34,859 bases of DNA, taken from the NCBI GenBank assembly GCA_030621915.1, contig JAUXGV010000006.1:1-34859 (forward strand), given 5' to 3'. Shown here piece by piece: positions 1-7,447 of this stretch. Position 1 is the first letter of the stretch. Each line of letters opens with the position of its first letter. The position numbers and the translations under genes are program-made. The notes beneath the pieces were generated by a model. That model was not told the origin of the DNA and did no database searches. It saw nothing but the letters and a program-made list of their open reading frames with translations. The DNA is from Flavobacteriaceae bacterium. GTDB lineage: Bacteria > Bacteroidota > Bacteroidia > Flavobacteriales > Flavobacteriaceae.

Positions 1-34
1 AAGATTTATCCAAAGATTGGGATTAAGATAATAA

Positions 35-59
35 GATTCCTGCTTTCGCAGGAATGACA
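35..59. repeat. palindromic repeat, left copy
   Basis: A perfect 8-bp stem, ATTCCTGC at 36-43 and GCAGGAAT at 48-55, with a TTTC loop, followed by GACA. The same element occurs in inverted orientation after hemL. The repeat contains an ATG at 54 that is in frame with hemL. It resembles dispersed REP-like elements with the core GTCATTCC...GGAAT that are common in bacterial genomes. Confidence 0.75.
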
Positions 60-68
60 AAATATAAT

Positions 69-1358
69 ATGAAATTAGAAAAATCGATTGAATTATTCAC
101 CAAAGGTCAGAAACACTTGGTTGGAGCGGTAAATTCACCAGTGAGGGCTTTTAAATCAGTGGGTGGAGTGCCTTTATTTATTGACAGGGCCGAAGGGAGT
201 AAAATTGTTGATGTAGACGGAAATGAATATATTGATTTTGTTCTGTCATATGGTCCTATGATTCTAGGACATAGAAACAGAAAGGTTGAAAAAGCAATCA
301 AAAAAGCAATCAAAAAAGGCTATACTTTTGGAGCCTCTACAAAAAACGAGCTCAAACTGGCAAAAATTGTTTGTAATGCTTTTCCAGGTATGGATAAAGT
401 AAGATTTGTAAATTCGGGTACAGAAGCAGTCTTAAGTGCCATTAGATTGGCGAGGGCATATACTAATAGAGATAAAATCATAAAATTTGCAGGTTGTTAC
501 CATGGGCATTCAGATGCGTTATTGGTAGCAGCCGGATCAGGATTGGCAACATTAAGTTTACCAGGAAGCAAAGGCGTGCCTAATGATGCTGTCAAAAATA
601 CTTTGATAGCCGAGTATAATAATATTGAAAGTGTCAAAAAACACATTGAAGAAAATAAGGATATTGCCGCTGTTATCATAGAGCCTATAGCAGGTAATAT
701 GGGAGTGATACAACCAACATCTGAATTTATTCAAGAATTAAGAAAACTGACATATGAGAATAGTATTTTATTGATTGTTGATGAAGTGATGACAGGGTTT
801 CGTTCAAAATTTGGTGGTGCTCAGGAATTATTAAACATTGAAGCAGATATTACTTGTTTGGGAAAAGTTGTGGGAGGAGGCTTTCCAGTTGGAGCCTATG
901 GAGCAAGAAATGAAATTATGGAAATGGTTGCTCCATTGGGTGAAATGTATCAAGCCGGAACCTTATCGGGTAATCCAATAGCCATGGCTTGTGGAATTGC
1001 AACGTTAAAAGTTCTAAAAAAAAGAAACCCATATAAGGATTTTGAAAAAACTGCCAAAAATCTTGAAAAAATATTGTTGGATGCAGCCAAGGAGCATGGG
1101 GTAGATTTACAAGTAAATAGATTTGGCTCCATGATCAATCCATTTTTCACTTCTAAAAAAGTTATTGATTTTAAAACAGCCCAATCAAGTGATACCGATA
1201 AATTCAAGATATTCTTTTGGAAAATGATTGAAAAGGGTGTGTTTTTACCACCTTCTCAATTTGAAGCCTGGTTTTTGTCTACCGAGCTTTCGGTGAAAGA
1301 TTTGGAAAAAACAAAGAAGGCAATTAATAAAGCAATGAAGAAAGTAGCGGAAATGTAG
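69..1358 (+). CDS. hemL: glutamate-1-semialdehyde 2,1-aminomutase
   Basis: Converts glutamate-1-semialdehyde to 5-aminolevulinate, the first committed tetrapyrrole precursor, in the cytoplasm using PLP. Seen: the family N-terminus with VNSPVRAF, NSGTEAV, the YHGH motif, DEVMTGFR, and GKVVGGG holding the PLP lysine (about Lys266). The length of about 430 residues is normal. An upstream in-frame ATG at 54 would add five residues (MTKYN), but it lies inside a palindromic repeat, so I place the start at 69; there is no clear ribosome binding site for either. hemE follows after 90 bp and hemN further on, so this belongs to a heme biosynthesis block. Inverted copies of the same repeat lie on both sides of the gene. 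Confidence 0.95.
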   Translation: MKLEKSIELFTKGQKHLVGAVNSPVRAFKSVGGVPLFIDRAEGSKIVDVDGNEYIDFVLSYGPMILGHRNRKVEKAIKKAIKKGYTFGASTKNELKLAKIVCNAFPGMDKVRFVNSGTEAVLSAIRLARAYTNRDKIIKFAGCYHGHSDALLVAAGSGLATLSLPGSKGVPNDAVKNTLIAEYNNIESVKKHIEENKDIAAVIIEPIAGNMGVIQPTSEFIQELRKLTYENSILLIVDEVMTGFRSKFGGAQELLNIEADITCLGKVVGGGFPVGAYGARNEIMEMVAPLGEMYQAGTLSGNPIAMACGIATLKVLKKRNPYKDFEKTAKNLEKILLDAAKEHGVDLQVNRFGSMINPFFTSKKVIDFKTAQSSDTDKFKIFFWKMIEKGVFLPPSQFEAWFLSTELSVKDLEKTKKAINKAMKKVAEM

Positions 1359-1360
1359 GT

Positions 1361-1387
1361 TGTCATTCCCGCGTAAGCAGGAAACTC
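1361..1387. repeat. palindromic repeat, right copy (inverted)
   Basis: Begins 3 bp after the hemL stop. Its reverse complement matches the left copy at 35-59 over nearly its whole length, with a few substitutions. The stem is imperfect here, with one C/A mismatch. It could act as a transcript-end hairpin for hemL, but no T-run follows. Confidence 0.7.
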
Positions 1388-1448
1388 AATTTAGTATTGA
1401 AAATTATAAAATATAATTCCTATTAATATGGAATAATAATAAAGTAGA

Positions 1449-2468
1449 ATGATAAAAAACGACCTATTTTTAAGAGCCTTAAAAGGAGAAGAAGTGAAGC
1501 GACCTCCTGTATGGATGATGCGTCAAGCTGGTAGATATTTGCCGGAATTTATGGCCATAAGAGAGAAATACGATTTTTTTACTAGGTGTAGAACCCCTGA
1601 ATTGGCGAGTGAAATAACCGTTCAGCCCATTCGAAGATATGGTATGGATGCAGCGATTTTATTTTCTGATATTTTGGTGATTCCTCAGGCCATGAATATA
1701 GAGGTTCAAATGAAACCAAATTTTGGTCCGTATTTGCCAAATCCCGTTCGAGATCAACGTGGCGTTGACAATGTAATAATCCCTGATGTTCATGAAGAAT
1801 TGGATTATGTAATGCAAGCCATTAAAGCAACAAAAGAGCTATTAAATGATGAAATTCCATTGATTGGCTTTGCTGGTTCTCCCTGGACAATTCTATGTTA
1901 TGTGGTACAAGGTCAGGGAAGTAAAACTTTTGATAAAGCCAAAGAGTTTTGTTTTACGCAACCCTTAGCTGCACATCAATTATTACAAAAAATTACTGAT
2001 ACTACCATTGCATATTTAAAAGCAAAAGTAGCTTCCGGGGTTAATGCTGTTCAAATTTTTGATTCATGGGGAGGCATGTTATCCCCTGTAGATTATCAGG
2101 AATTTTCATGGAAATATATCAATCAGATCATTGAAGCCCTAAAAGATGATGCACCTGTAATATCATTTGCGAAAGGGTGTTGGTACGCTCTGGAAGAAAT
2201 GTCAAACTCAAATGCTTCGGCATTAGGGATAGATTGGACTGTGACACCTCAATTTGCTCGTAAGGCAACTAATAATAATATTACTTTACAAGGTAATTTT
2301 GATCCAGTACGTTTATTGTCACCACCCTCAGTTATAAAGGATATGGTTAAAAAAATGATCGATGATTTTGGAAAAGATAGGTATATAGTAAATTTAGGAC
2401 ATGGAATTTTGCCACATGTACCTTTGGAAAATGCCAAGGTCTTTATTGATGCAGTAAAGGAATATTGA
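1449..2468 (+). CDS. hemE: uroporphyrinogen decarboxylase
   Basis: Decarboxylates the four acetate side chains of uroporphyrinogen III to give coproporphyrinogen III, the substrate of the hemN product encoded downstream. Seen: the N-terminal [14 protein letters not shown] signature with its substrate-binding arginine, the [11 protein letters not shown] segment with the active-site Asp, GFAGSPWTI, and the C-terminal NLGHGILP signature. The length of 339 residues is typical. It lies in the same direction as hemL. Its TGA stop overlaps the ATG of the next gene (TGATG), which suggests translational coupling. Confidence 0.97.
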   Translation: MIKNDLFLRALKGEEVKRPPVWMMRQAGRYLPEFMAIREKYDFFTRCRTPELASEITVQPIRRYGMDAAILFSDILVIPQAMNIEVQMKPNFGPYLPNPVRDQRGVDNVIIPDVHEELDYVMQAIKATKELLNDEIPLIGFAGSPWTILCYVVQGQGSKTFDKAKEFCFTQPLAAHQLLQKITDTTIAYLKAKVASGVNAVQIFDSWGGMLSPVDYQEFSWKYINQIIEALKDDAPVISFAKGCWYALEEMSNSNASALGIDWTVTPQFARKATNNNITLQGNFDPVRLLSPPSVIKDMVKKMIDDFGKDRYIVNLGHGILPHVPLENAKVFIDAVKEY

Positions 2469-3001
2469 TGGTTAATTTAGGGGACATATCTATCATTGAA
2501 CTTCAACTGGATGATACCACAAGTTTGAATAAGATGTTGTTGAATAATTCGACACGGTTTCAAAGATTTTTTCCTAAAACATTGGATGAGAATTTGAATA
2601 TGAAAATGACCCAGGAATATATCTTAAACAAGAAATCTTTAATTGCCAATAAAAAAGAATATACTTTGGGAATTAAAAACAATGCATCAAATAATGTTAT
2701 TGGTTTGATTATAATAAAAAATATTAATTGGGAACTTGAAGTTGGAGAATTGGCATATTGCATTGATGTTGGTTTTGGCGGTCAGGGAAGAATGACAAAA
2801 ACTGTAGAACAAATATGTAACTTTGCATATGATAAAATAAAGCTGAAATCACTTTATATTTTGACACATAAAACTAATGTTCCAAGCGTAACAGTAGCAG
2901 AGAAAACAGGATTTATTTGGATAGAAACAAAGTTAAAAAGTCATACGCCCCCTGGAGAAACTGCCTTAGATATGGAAAAGTTTGTAAAGATGTTATATTA
3001 A
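2468..3001 (+). CDS. GNAT family N-acetyltransferase (RimJ/RimL-like)
   Basis: A cytoplasmic acetyltransferase of about 177 residues in the RimJ/RimL-like branch, which acetylates protein N-termini or small amines using acetyl-CoA. Seen: a GNAT-like order with GFGGQGRMTKTVEQICNFA as the acetyl-CoA loop and helix, then LYILTHKTNVPSVTVAEKTGF, the usual 'N..S..v.eK.GF' end of the fold. I prefer the ATG at 2468, overlapping the hemE stop by one base, over the TTG one codon upstream. The target is unknown. Position inside the heme block may only mean co-transcription. Confidence 0.82.
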   Translation: MVNLGDISIIELQLDDTTSLNKMLLNNSTRFQRFFPKTLDENLNMKMTQEYILNKKSLIANKKEYTLGIKNNASNNVIGLIIIKNINWELEVGELAYCIDVGFGGQGRMTKTVEQICNFAYDKIKLKSLYILTHKTNVPSVTVAEKTGFIWIETKLKSHTPPGETALDMEKFVKMLY

Positions 3002-3008
3002 TATATAT

Positions 3009-3086
3009 ATGCCACACTTTATTATTGATTGTGCCAAGAGAATATTGGAGATTTTGAAAAGTCGTCTTATTGCGACAAAACAATGA
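3009..3086 (+). pseudogene. possible N-terminal relic of a 5-carboxymethyl-2-hydroxymuconate isomerase
   Basis: A 25-codon reading frame starts MPHFIIDCAKRILEI and then stops. The first eight residues match the usual N-terminus of CHMI proteins of the tautomerase superfamily, in which the Pro after Met is the catalytic base. Family members have about 115-125 residues, so this would be a decayed 5' end. The match is short and chance similarity cannot be excluded. It sits between the GNAT gene and hemN. Confidence 0.35.
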
Positions 3087-3100
3087 CCTAACATTTAATA

Positions 3101-4471
3101 ATGTTTAAAATGAACACAAATTTAATTCAAAAATATAATATTCCAGGGCCAAGATATACCAGCTATCCTACTGTACCCTTTTGGGATAAGGAAGGAATTG
3201 ATTTAGAAGATTGGAAGAAGACTACAATCCAGTCCTTTAATGAAAGCAATGATATAGAGGGAATTAGTTTATATATTCATTTACCATTTTGTGAGAGTCT
3301 CTGTACTTTTTGTGCTTGCCATAAAAAAATCACCAAAAGGCACAGTGTTGAAGAGCCTTATTTAGAAACGGTTTTAAAGGAATGGAATTTGTATTGTGAC
3401 CTGTTGGGATCTCGCCCAAAAATTAAAGAAATTCATTTGGGTGGAGGTACACCGACTTATTTTTCATCGAAAAATTTGAGAAAGCTGATCGAAGGAATTT
3501 TTAAAAGAGCAGATAAATTTTCGGAATTTGAATTTAGCTATGAAGGACATCCCAATCACACCACAGAAGAACAGTTACAAACCCTTTATGATTTAGGTTC
3601 AAGAAGAAACAGCTTTGGAGTGCAGGATTATGATATAAAAGTTCAAAAAGCCATTCATCGAGTTCAAAGTTTTGAGCAAGTAAAAAGAGTAAATGATCTG
3701 TCGAGGAAAATAGGATATGAATCTATTAGTCATGATTTGATTTTCGGACTTCCTTTTCAAACGGAAGAGAGTATTCGAAACACAATCAAAAAAACAATTG
3801 AATTAAAACCTGACAGAATTGCATATTATAGCTATGCTCATGTTCCATGGATAAAGGGTGTAGGCCAACGTGGATTTGATGAGAATGATCTCCCAAAAGA
3901 TAGTGTTAAACGTCATTTGTATGAATTGGGGAAACAATTATTTTTTGAAAATGGTTATGTAGAGATTGGTATGGATCATTTTGCCTTACCAACAGATTCT
4001 TTATCCATATCAATGGAGCAAAGGAAAATTCATCGTAATTTTATGGGATATACAGCAGGGAAAACTGAATTGATGATTGGACTTGGAATGTCATCCATTA
4101 GTGATTCCTGGTATGCATTTGCCCAAAATGAAAAAAGCATAGAAGCCTATACAGAAAAAGTAAATCAAGGTGTGATACCTATATTCCGTGGTCATTTATT
4201 GTCGGATACAGATCTGATTATTAGAAAACATATACTAAACTTGATGTGCAATTTGGAAACAGAATGGAACGAAGGACTTTCAAAGCAGATTAAAAATGAA
4301 ATTTTAAGTCGTTTAAAAGAAATTATTGATGACGATTTGATGGAAGTTTATAATGATAAATTGGTTGTAAAAGAAAAAGGACGAATGTTTGTGCGTAATA
4401 TATGTATGGCTTTTGATTTACGATTAATTGATAATAAACCTGAAACCAGGATTTTTTCGATGACGATTTAG
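3101..4471 (+). CDS. hemN: oxygen-independent coproporphyrinogen III oxidase
   Basis: A radical SAM enzyme that oxidatively decarboxylates coproporphyrinogen III to protoporphyrinogen IX without oxygen. Seen: the N-terminal PGPRYTSYPT signature, the 4Fe-4S cluster motif CxxxCxxCxC at Cys64, 68, 71 and 73, GGGTPT for SAM binding, and GMDHFALPTD plus HRNFMGYT in the C-terminal half. The 456-residue length and these late motifs separate true HemN from the shorter HemW. The start may instead be the ATG three codons downstream (3110). It completes the hemL-hemE-hemN set and implies heme synthesis under low oxygen. Confidence 0.95.
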   Translation: MFKMNTNLIQKYNIPGPRYTSYPTVPFWDKEGIDLEDWKKTTIQSFNESNDIEGISLYIHLPFCESLCTFCACHKKITKRHSVEEPYLETVLKEWNLYCDLLGSRPKIKEIHLGGGTPTYFSSKNLRKLIEGIFKRADKFSEFEFSYEGHPNHTTEEQLQTLYDLGSRRNSFGVQDYDIKVQKAIHRVQSFEQVKRVNDLSRKIGYESISHDLIFGLPFQTEESIRNTIKKTIELKPDRIAYYSYAHVPWIKGVGQRGFDENDLPKDSVKRHLYELGKQLFFENGYVEIGMDHFALPTDSLSISMEQRKIHRNFMGYTAGKTELMIGLGMSSISDSWYAFAQNEKSIEAYTEKVNQGVIPIFRGHLLSDTDLIIRKHILNLMCNLETEWNEGLSKQIKNEILSRLKEIIDDDLMEVYNDKLVVKEKGRMFVRNICMAFDLRLIDNKPETRIFSMTI

Positions 4472-4486
4472 TTAAAATATTTCTAC

Positions 4487-4521
4487 ATATTGGGTAGTTT
4501 TTAATAGATAGGTACCAATAT
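4487..4521 (+). terminator. possible hairpin after hemN
   Basis: Inverted repeat ATATTGG at 4487-4493 and CCAATAT at 4515-4521, extendable by two pairs across a bulged G, with a long loop. A T-run follows only about 8 bp later. It is weak as an intrinsic terminator, but its position 16 bp after the hemN stop fits. Confidence 0.3.
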
Positions 4522-4563
4522 TTAAATACTTTTTTCGTCGATCAATTTCTATAAATATTTTCA

Positions 4564-4571
4564 TAAATTTG
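4564..4571 (+). promoter_or_regulatory. -7 promoter element before the E2 gene
   Basis: TAAATTTG fits the Bacteroidota primary sigma factor -7 consensus TAnnTTTG exactly and lies 22 bp before the E2 start codon. No clear TTG is visible at -33. This would make the E2 gene transcriptionally separate from hemN. Confidence 0.5.
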
Positions 4572-4593
4572 CATTCCTAAAATCTTCAAGAAA

Positions 4594-5910
4594 ATGTCAA
4601 AATTCGAATTGAAATTACCAAAAATGGGTGAAAGTGTTGCAGAAGCAACCATAATTTCTTGGCTGAAACAAATTGGTGATACCGTTGAATTAGATGAGGC
4701 TATTGTGGAAATTGCTACTGATAAAGTAGATAGTGAAGTTCCAAGTGAAGTTGAAGGTGTTTTGAAAGAAATTTTATTTCAGGTTGATGACATTATAAAA
4801 GTTGGAGAAACCATTGCAATTATTGAAACCAATGAACCCCTAGAAAGTGATCAAATTATTGAAAAAGATGTGACTCAAGATGAAACCTTGCAAATTCCAA
4901 CAGTTGAATCAGTTAAAAAAGAATCAGACAAGGTCATAGAAATGATGAATAATTTGAGTTCTCCATCTGGAAAATTTTATTCTCCCTTGGTAAAAAATAT
5001 TGCTAAAAAAGAGGATATTTCTATAGCAGAGCTTGAATCAATTTTAGGTTCTGGAAAAGACCAAAGAGTTACTAAAAATGACATTTTAACTTATATAAAA
5101 AACAAAGGAGTAACTGGCAAGGTTGAACAAACGGTAGAACTTGTTTCAAAAACTTCAATAGCAGCTCCAAAAGTAGAGCAAGTTCCTGTATCAGTGAGTG
5201 GTCAGGATGAAATCATTGAAATGACCAGAATGGGTAAGTTGGTTGCCAAATATATGATTAATTCTGTTCAAACATCTGCACACGTCCAGAGTTTTATAGA
5301 AGTTGATGTCACCAATATTGTTAATTGGAGAAATCGAATTAAGGATGCATTTTATAAGCGTGAAAGCGAGAAGATCACATTTACGCCAATCTTTATGGAA
5401 GCCATTGCAAAGGCTTTGAAAGATTTTCCAATGATTAATATTTCTGTGGATGGTGATAAAATAATCAAACGAAAAGATATCAATTTGGGAATGGCAGCTG
5501 CATTGGCAGATGGAAATTTAATAGTTCCTGTTATTAAAAAGGCTGATTTGTTAAGTTTGGTAGGGATGACTAAAACTGTTAATGATCTTGCAAGAAGGGC
5601 AAGAACCGGTGAATTGAATCCTGATGATATTCAGGGAGGTACTTATACGGTTACCAATGTTGGTTCCTTTGGAAGTATTATGGGTACGCCTATTATCAAC
5701 CAGCCTCAAGTAGCGATTCTGGCTTTGGGAGCCATAAGAAAAATGCCATCGGTAATTGAAACTTCAGAAGGTGACTTTATTGGAATTCGTCATAAAATGA
5801 TTATCTCTCATTCCTATGACCATAGAGTTGTTAATGGGGCACTTGGAGGTATGTTTATCAAAAAAGTAGCCGATTATTTAGAAGCTTGGGATGTGAATGC
5901 AAGCTTTTAA
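4594..5910 (+). CDS. dihydrolipoamide acyltransferase, E2 component of a 2-oxoacid dehydrogenase
   Basis: Core subunit of a 2-oxoacid dehydrogenase complex, probably the branched-chain type, which moves an acyl group from E1 to CoA through lipoyl-lysine. Domains: one N-terminal lipoyl domain (residues 3-78) with the lipoylated Lys44 in TDKVDSEVP; a linker; the E3-binding domain (about 128-168); a second linker; and the catalytic CAT-like domain (about 205-438). The active-site motif reads DHRVVNGA: His410 is present but the usual Asp of HxxxDG is Asn414. No E1 or E3 gene is adjacent, which is common for this E2 in Bacteroidota. The ATG start gives a standard lipoyl N-terminus. Confidence 0.9.
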   Translation: MSKFELKLPKMGESVAEATIISWLKQIGDTVELDEAIVEIATDKVDSEVPSEVEGVLKEILFQVDDIIKVGETIAIIETNEPLESDQIIEKDVTQDETLQIPTVESVKKESDKVIEMMNNLSSPSGKFYSPLVKNIAKKEDISIAELESILGSGKDQRVTKNDILTYIKNKGVTGKVEQTVELVSKTSIAAPKVEQVPVSVSGQDEIIEMTRMGKLVAKYMINSVQTSAHVQSFIEVDVTNIVNWRNRIKDAFYKRESEKITFTPIFMEAIAKALKDFPMINISVDGDKIIKRKDINLGMAAALADGNLIVPVIKKADLLSLVGMTKTVNDLARRARTGELNPDDIQGGTYTVTNVGSFGSIMGTPIINQPQVAILALGAIRKMPSVIETSEGDFIGIRHKMIISHSYDHRVVNGALGGMFIKKVADYLEAWDVNASF

Positions 5911-5913
5911 TCA

Positions 5914-6066
5914 TTGAGCACCAATTGGTTTTCTATAATTCACGATAATCAAGCGATTTTTGGATATTGGCAAGGGGGTAATTCTAACCCTTGGTTTCAT
6001 TATCACCCTGAATTTGACTTAATAAAAAAAGTTGATATGAGTTTTATAAGCAAATATAAATTGTAA
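5914..6066 (+). other. short unexplained reading frame after the E2 stop
   Basis: Directly after the E2 TAA, the same frame stays open for 51 more codons until a TAA at 6064. Its only early start is a TTG. The translation is protein-like, with GYWQGGNSNPWFHYHPEFDL near the middle; the HYHPE piece recalls the metal-binding strand of cupin domains. Nothing further supports translation. It could be a gene relic or chance. Confidence 0.2.
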
Positions 6067-6107
6067 CTTTATAGAGTGAAAATTTGTATGTAATTCAATA
6101 AAAATTA

Positions 6108-6926
6108 ATGAATTTAAGTCTTAAGAAACCCATAGCATTCTTTGATCTGGAAACTACTGGAATTCGAATATCAAGTGATCGAATTGTTGAAATTTCTATT
6201 TTAAAAATTTACCCAAATGGAAATAAAGAAAGTAAAACCTGGTTGGTAAACCCTGAAATAGAAATTTCTAAAGAAGCTTCTGATATTCATGGTATAACCA
6301 ATGAAAAAGTTGTAACCGAACCTTTATTTAGTGAATTGGCACCCAAAGTTAGTCAGATGATCGAAGGTTGTGATTTGGCTGGTTTTAATTCAAATAGATT
6401 TGATATTCCACTATTAGCCGAAGAAATGTTGAGGGCAAATGTGAATTTTGACATGAAGGATAGACTGGCTATTGACGTTCAGGTAATTTTTCATAAAAAG
6501 GAACAGCGAACTCTGGGTGCAGGATATAAATTTTATTGTGATAAGGATCTTGAAAATGCGCATTCAGCTGAGGCAGATACTATGGCAACCTATGAAATTT
6601 TAGAAGCTCAAATTGAAAAATATAAGGATATTGGAAATAATGTGGAATTTTTAAGTGAATTTTCATCACATAAGAAAAGAGCAGATTTTGCTGGGTTTAT
6701 TCTTTATGACGAAGATGATATAGAAATGTTCTCTTTTGGAAAATATAAAGGTAGAAAAGTTACAGACGTTCTTAGGGAAAATCCTGGTTATTATAGTTGG
6801 ATTCAAAATGCTGATTTTCCATTGTACACAAAAAAAGTACTTACTGAGATTAAAAACAAAACAAAATCAAAAAAACAAATTAATACACTTGAGGATTTGA
6901 GAAATAAATTTAACAATAAAGTATAG
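6108..6926 (+). CDS. DEDDh 3'-5' exonuclease, DnaQ/ExoX type
   Basis: A 3'-5' exonuclease of the DnaQ superfamily, acting in DNA proofreading or repair. Seen: Exo I DLETTG with Asp13 and Glu15; Exo II in LAGFNSNRFDIPLL; Exo III AHSAEADTMATYEIL with the H-x4-D spacing of the DEDDh class. A C-terminal segment (about 198-245) with FSFGKYKGRKVTDV and YYSWI matches the small domain at the end of exodeoxyribonuclease X-like proteins. No polymerase domain is present, so it is either a separate epsilon-like subunit or a stand-alone nuclease. Its TAG stop directly precedes the next ATG (6927), indicating an operon. Confidence 0.85.
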   Translation: MNLSLKKPIAFFDLETTGIRISSDRIVEISILKIYPNGNKESKTWLVNPEIEISKEASDIHGITNEKVVTEPLFSELAPKVSQMIEGCDLAGFNSNRFDIPLLAEEMLRANVNFDMKDRLAIDVQVIFHKKEQRTLGAGYKFYCDKDLENAHSAEADTMATYEILEAQIEKYKDIGNNVEFLSEFSSHKKRADFAGFILYDEDDIEMFSFGKYKGRKVTDVLRENPGYYSWIQNADFPLYTKKVLTEIKNKTKSKKQINTLEDLRNKFNNKV

Positions 6927-7409
6927 ATGCTAGTAGATTTTAAAAGTTTAGCGGACTCCTCGAAAATCTGGATTTACCAATCAAACAGGGAATTTTCAGA
7001 AGTAGAAGTTCATGAAATTAAGGAAGAATTAGAAAAATTTGTTTCAAGCTGGAAAAGACATGGTGATGATTTGAGGGCTTCTTATCAGATTAAATACAAC
7101 CAATTTATTGTTTTGGCGGTGGATGAATCATATAATGGAGTTTCAGGATGTTCTATTGATGCCTCAACTCATATTTTTAAGCAATTCGAAAGTAAGTATC
7201 AAGTAGATTTATTCAATAAAATGAAAACAGCGTTTAAGGATGGTGATCATATTAATGTTGTATCGTTATTTGATTTTCAGAAATTTGTCAATGAGCAGAA
7301 AATTGATAATAAAACCATAGTTTTTAATAACATGATAAATACCAAAAAAGAATTAGAGAAATCATGGGAAGTAACTGCAGATGCAAGTTGGCATAAAAAA
7401 TATTTCTAA
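6927..7409 (+). CDS. conserved Bacteroidota protein of unknown function
   Basis: A cytoplasmic protein of 160 residues with no signal peptide or membrane segment. It belongs to a small family that I recall from Flavobacteriia, often labelled 'ABC transporter ATPase', but it has no Walker A or Walker B motif and I see no basis for that name. Visible features are a conserved-looking core, VLAVDESYNGVSGCSIDAS, with one Cys, and a C-terminal WHKKYF. It starts at the base after the stop of the exonuclease gene and is probably co-translated with it. The function is unknown. Confidence 0.75.
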   Translation: MLVDFKSLADSSKIWIYQSNREFSEVEVHEIKEELEKFVSSWKRHGDDLRASYQIKYNQFIVLAVDESYNGVSGCSIDASTHIFKQFESKYQVDLFNKMKTAFKDGDHINVVSLFDFQKFVNEQKIDNKTIVFNNMINTKKELEKSWEVTADASWHKKYF

Positions 7410-7447
7410 TGACCCCAAATTGCACTTATACCTTCTAAATTTCCTTC

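Noticed and set aside
293-322. Tandem AAAGCAATCAAA repeat within hemL giving KAIKKAIKKG
   Set aside because: The protein length and alignment around it are normal for the family, so it is a lysine-rich helix and not an expansion.
6927-7409. Naming this protein an ABC transporter ATPase
   Set aside because: There is no Walker A, Walker B or signature motif; the label seems to be carried over between annotations.
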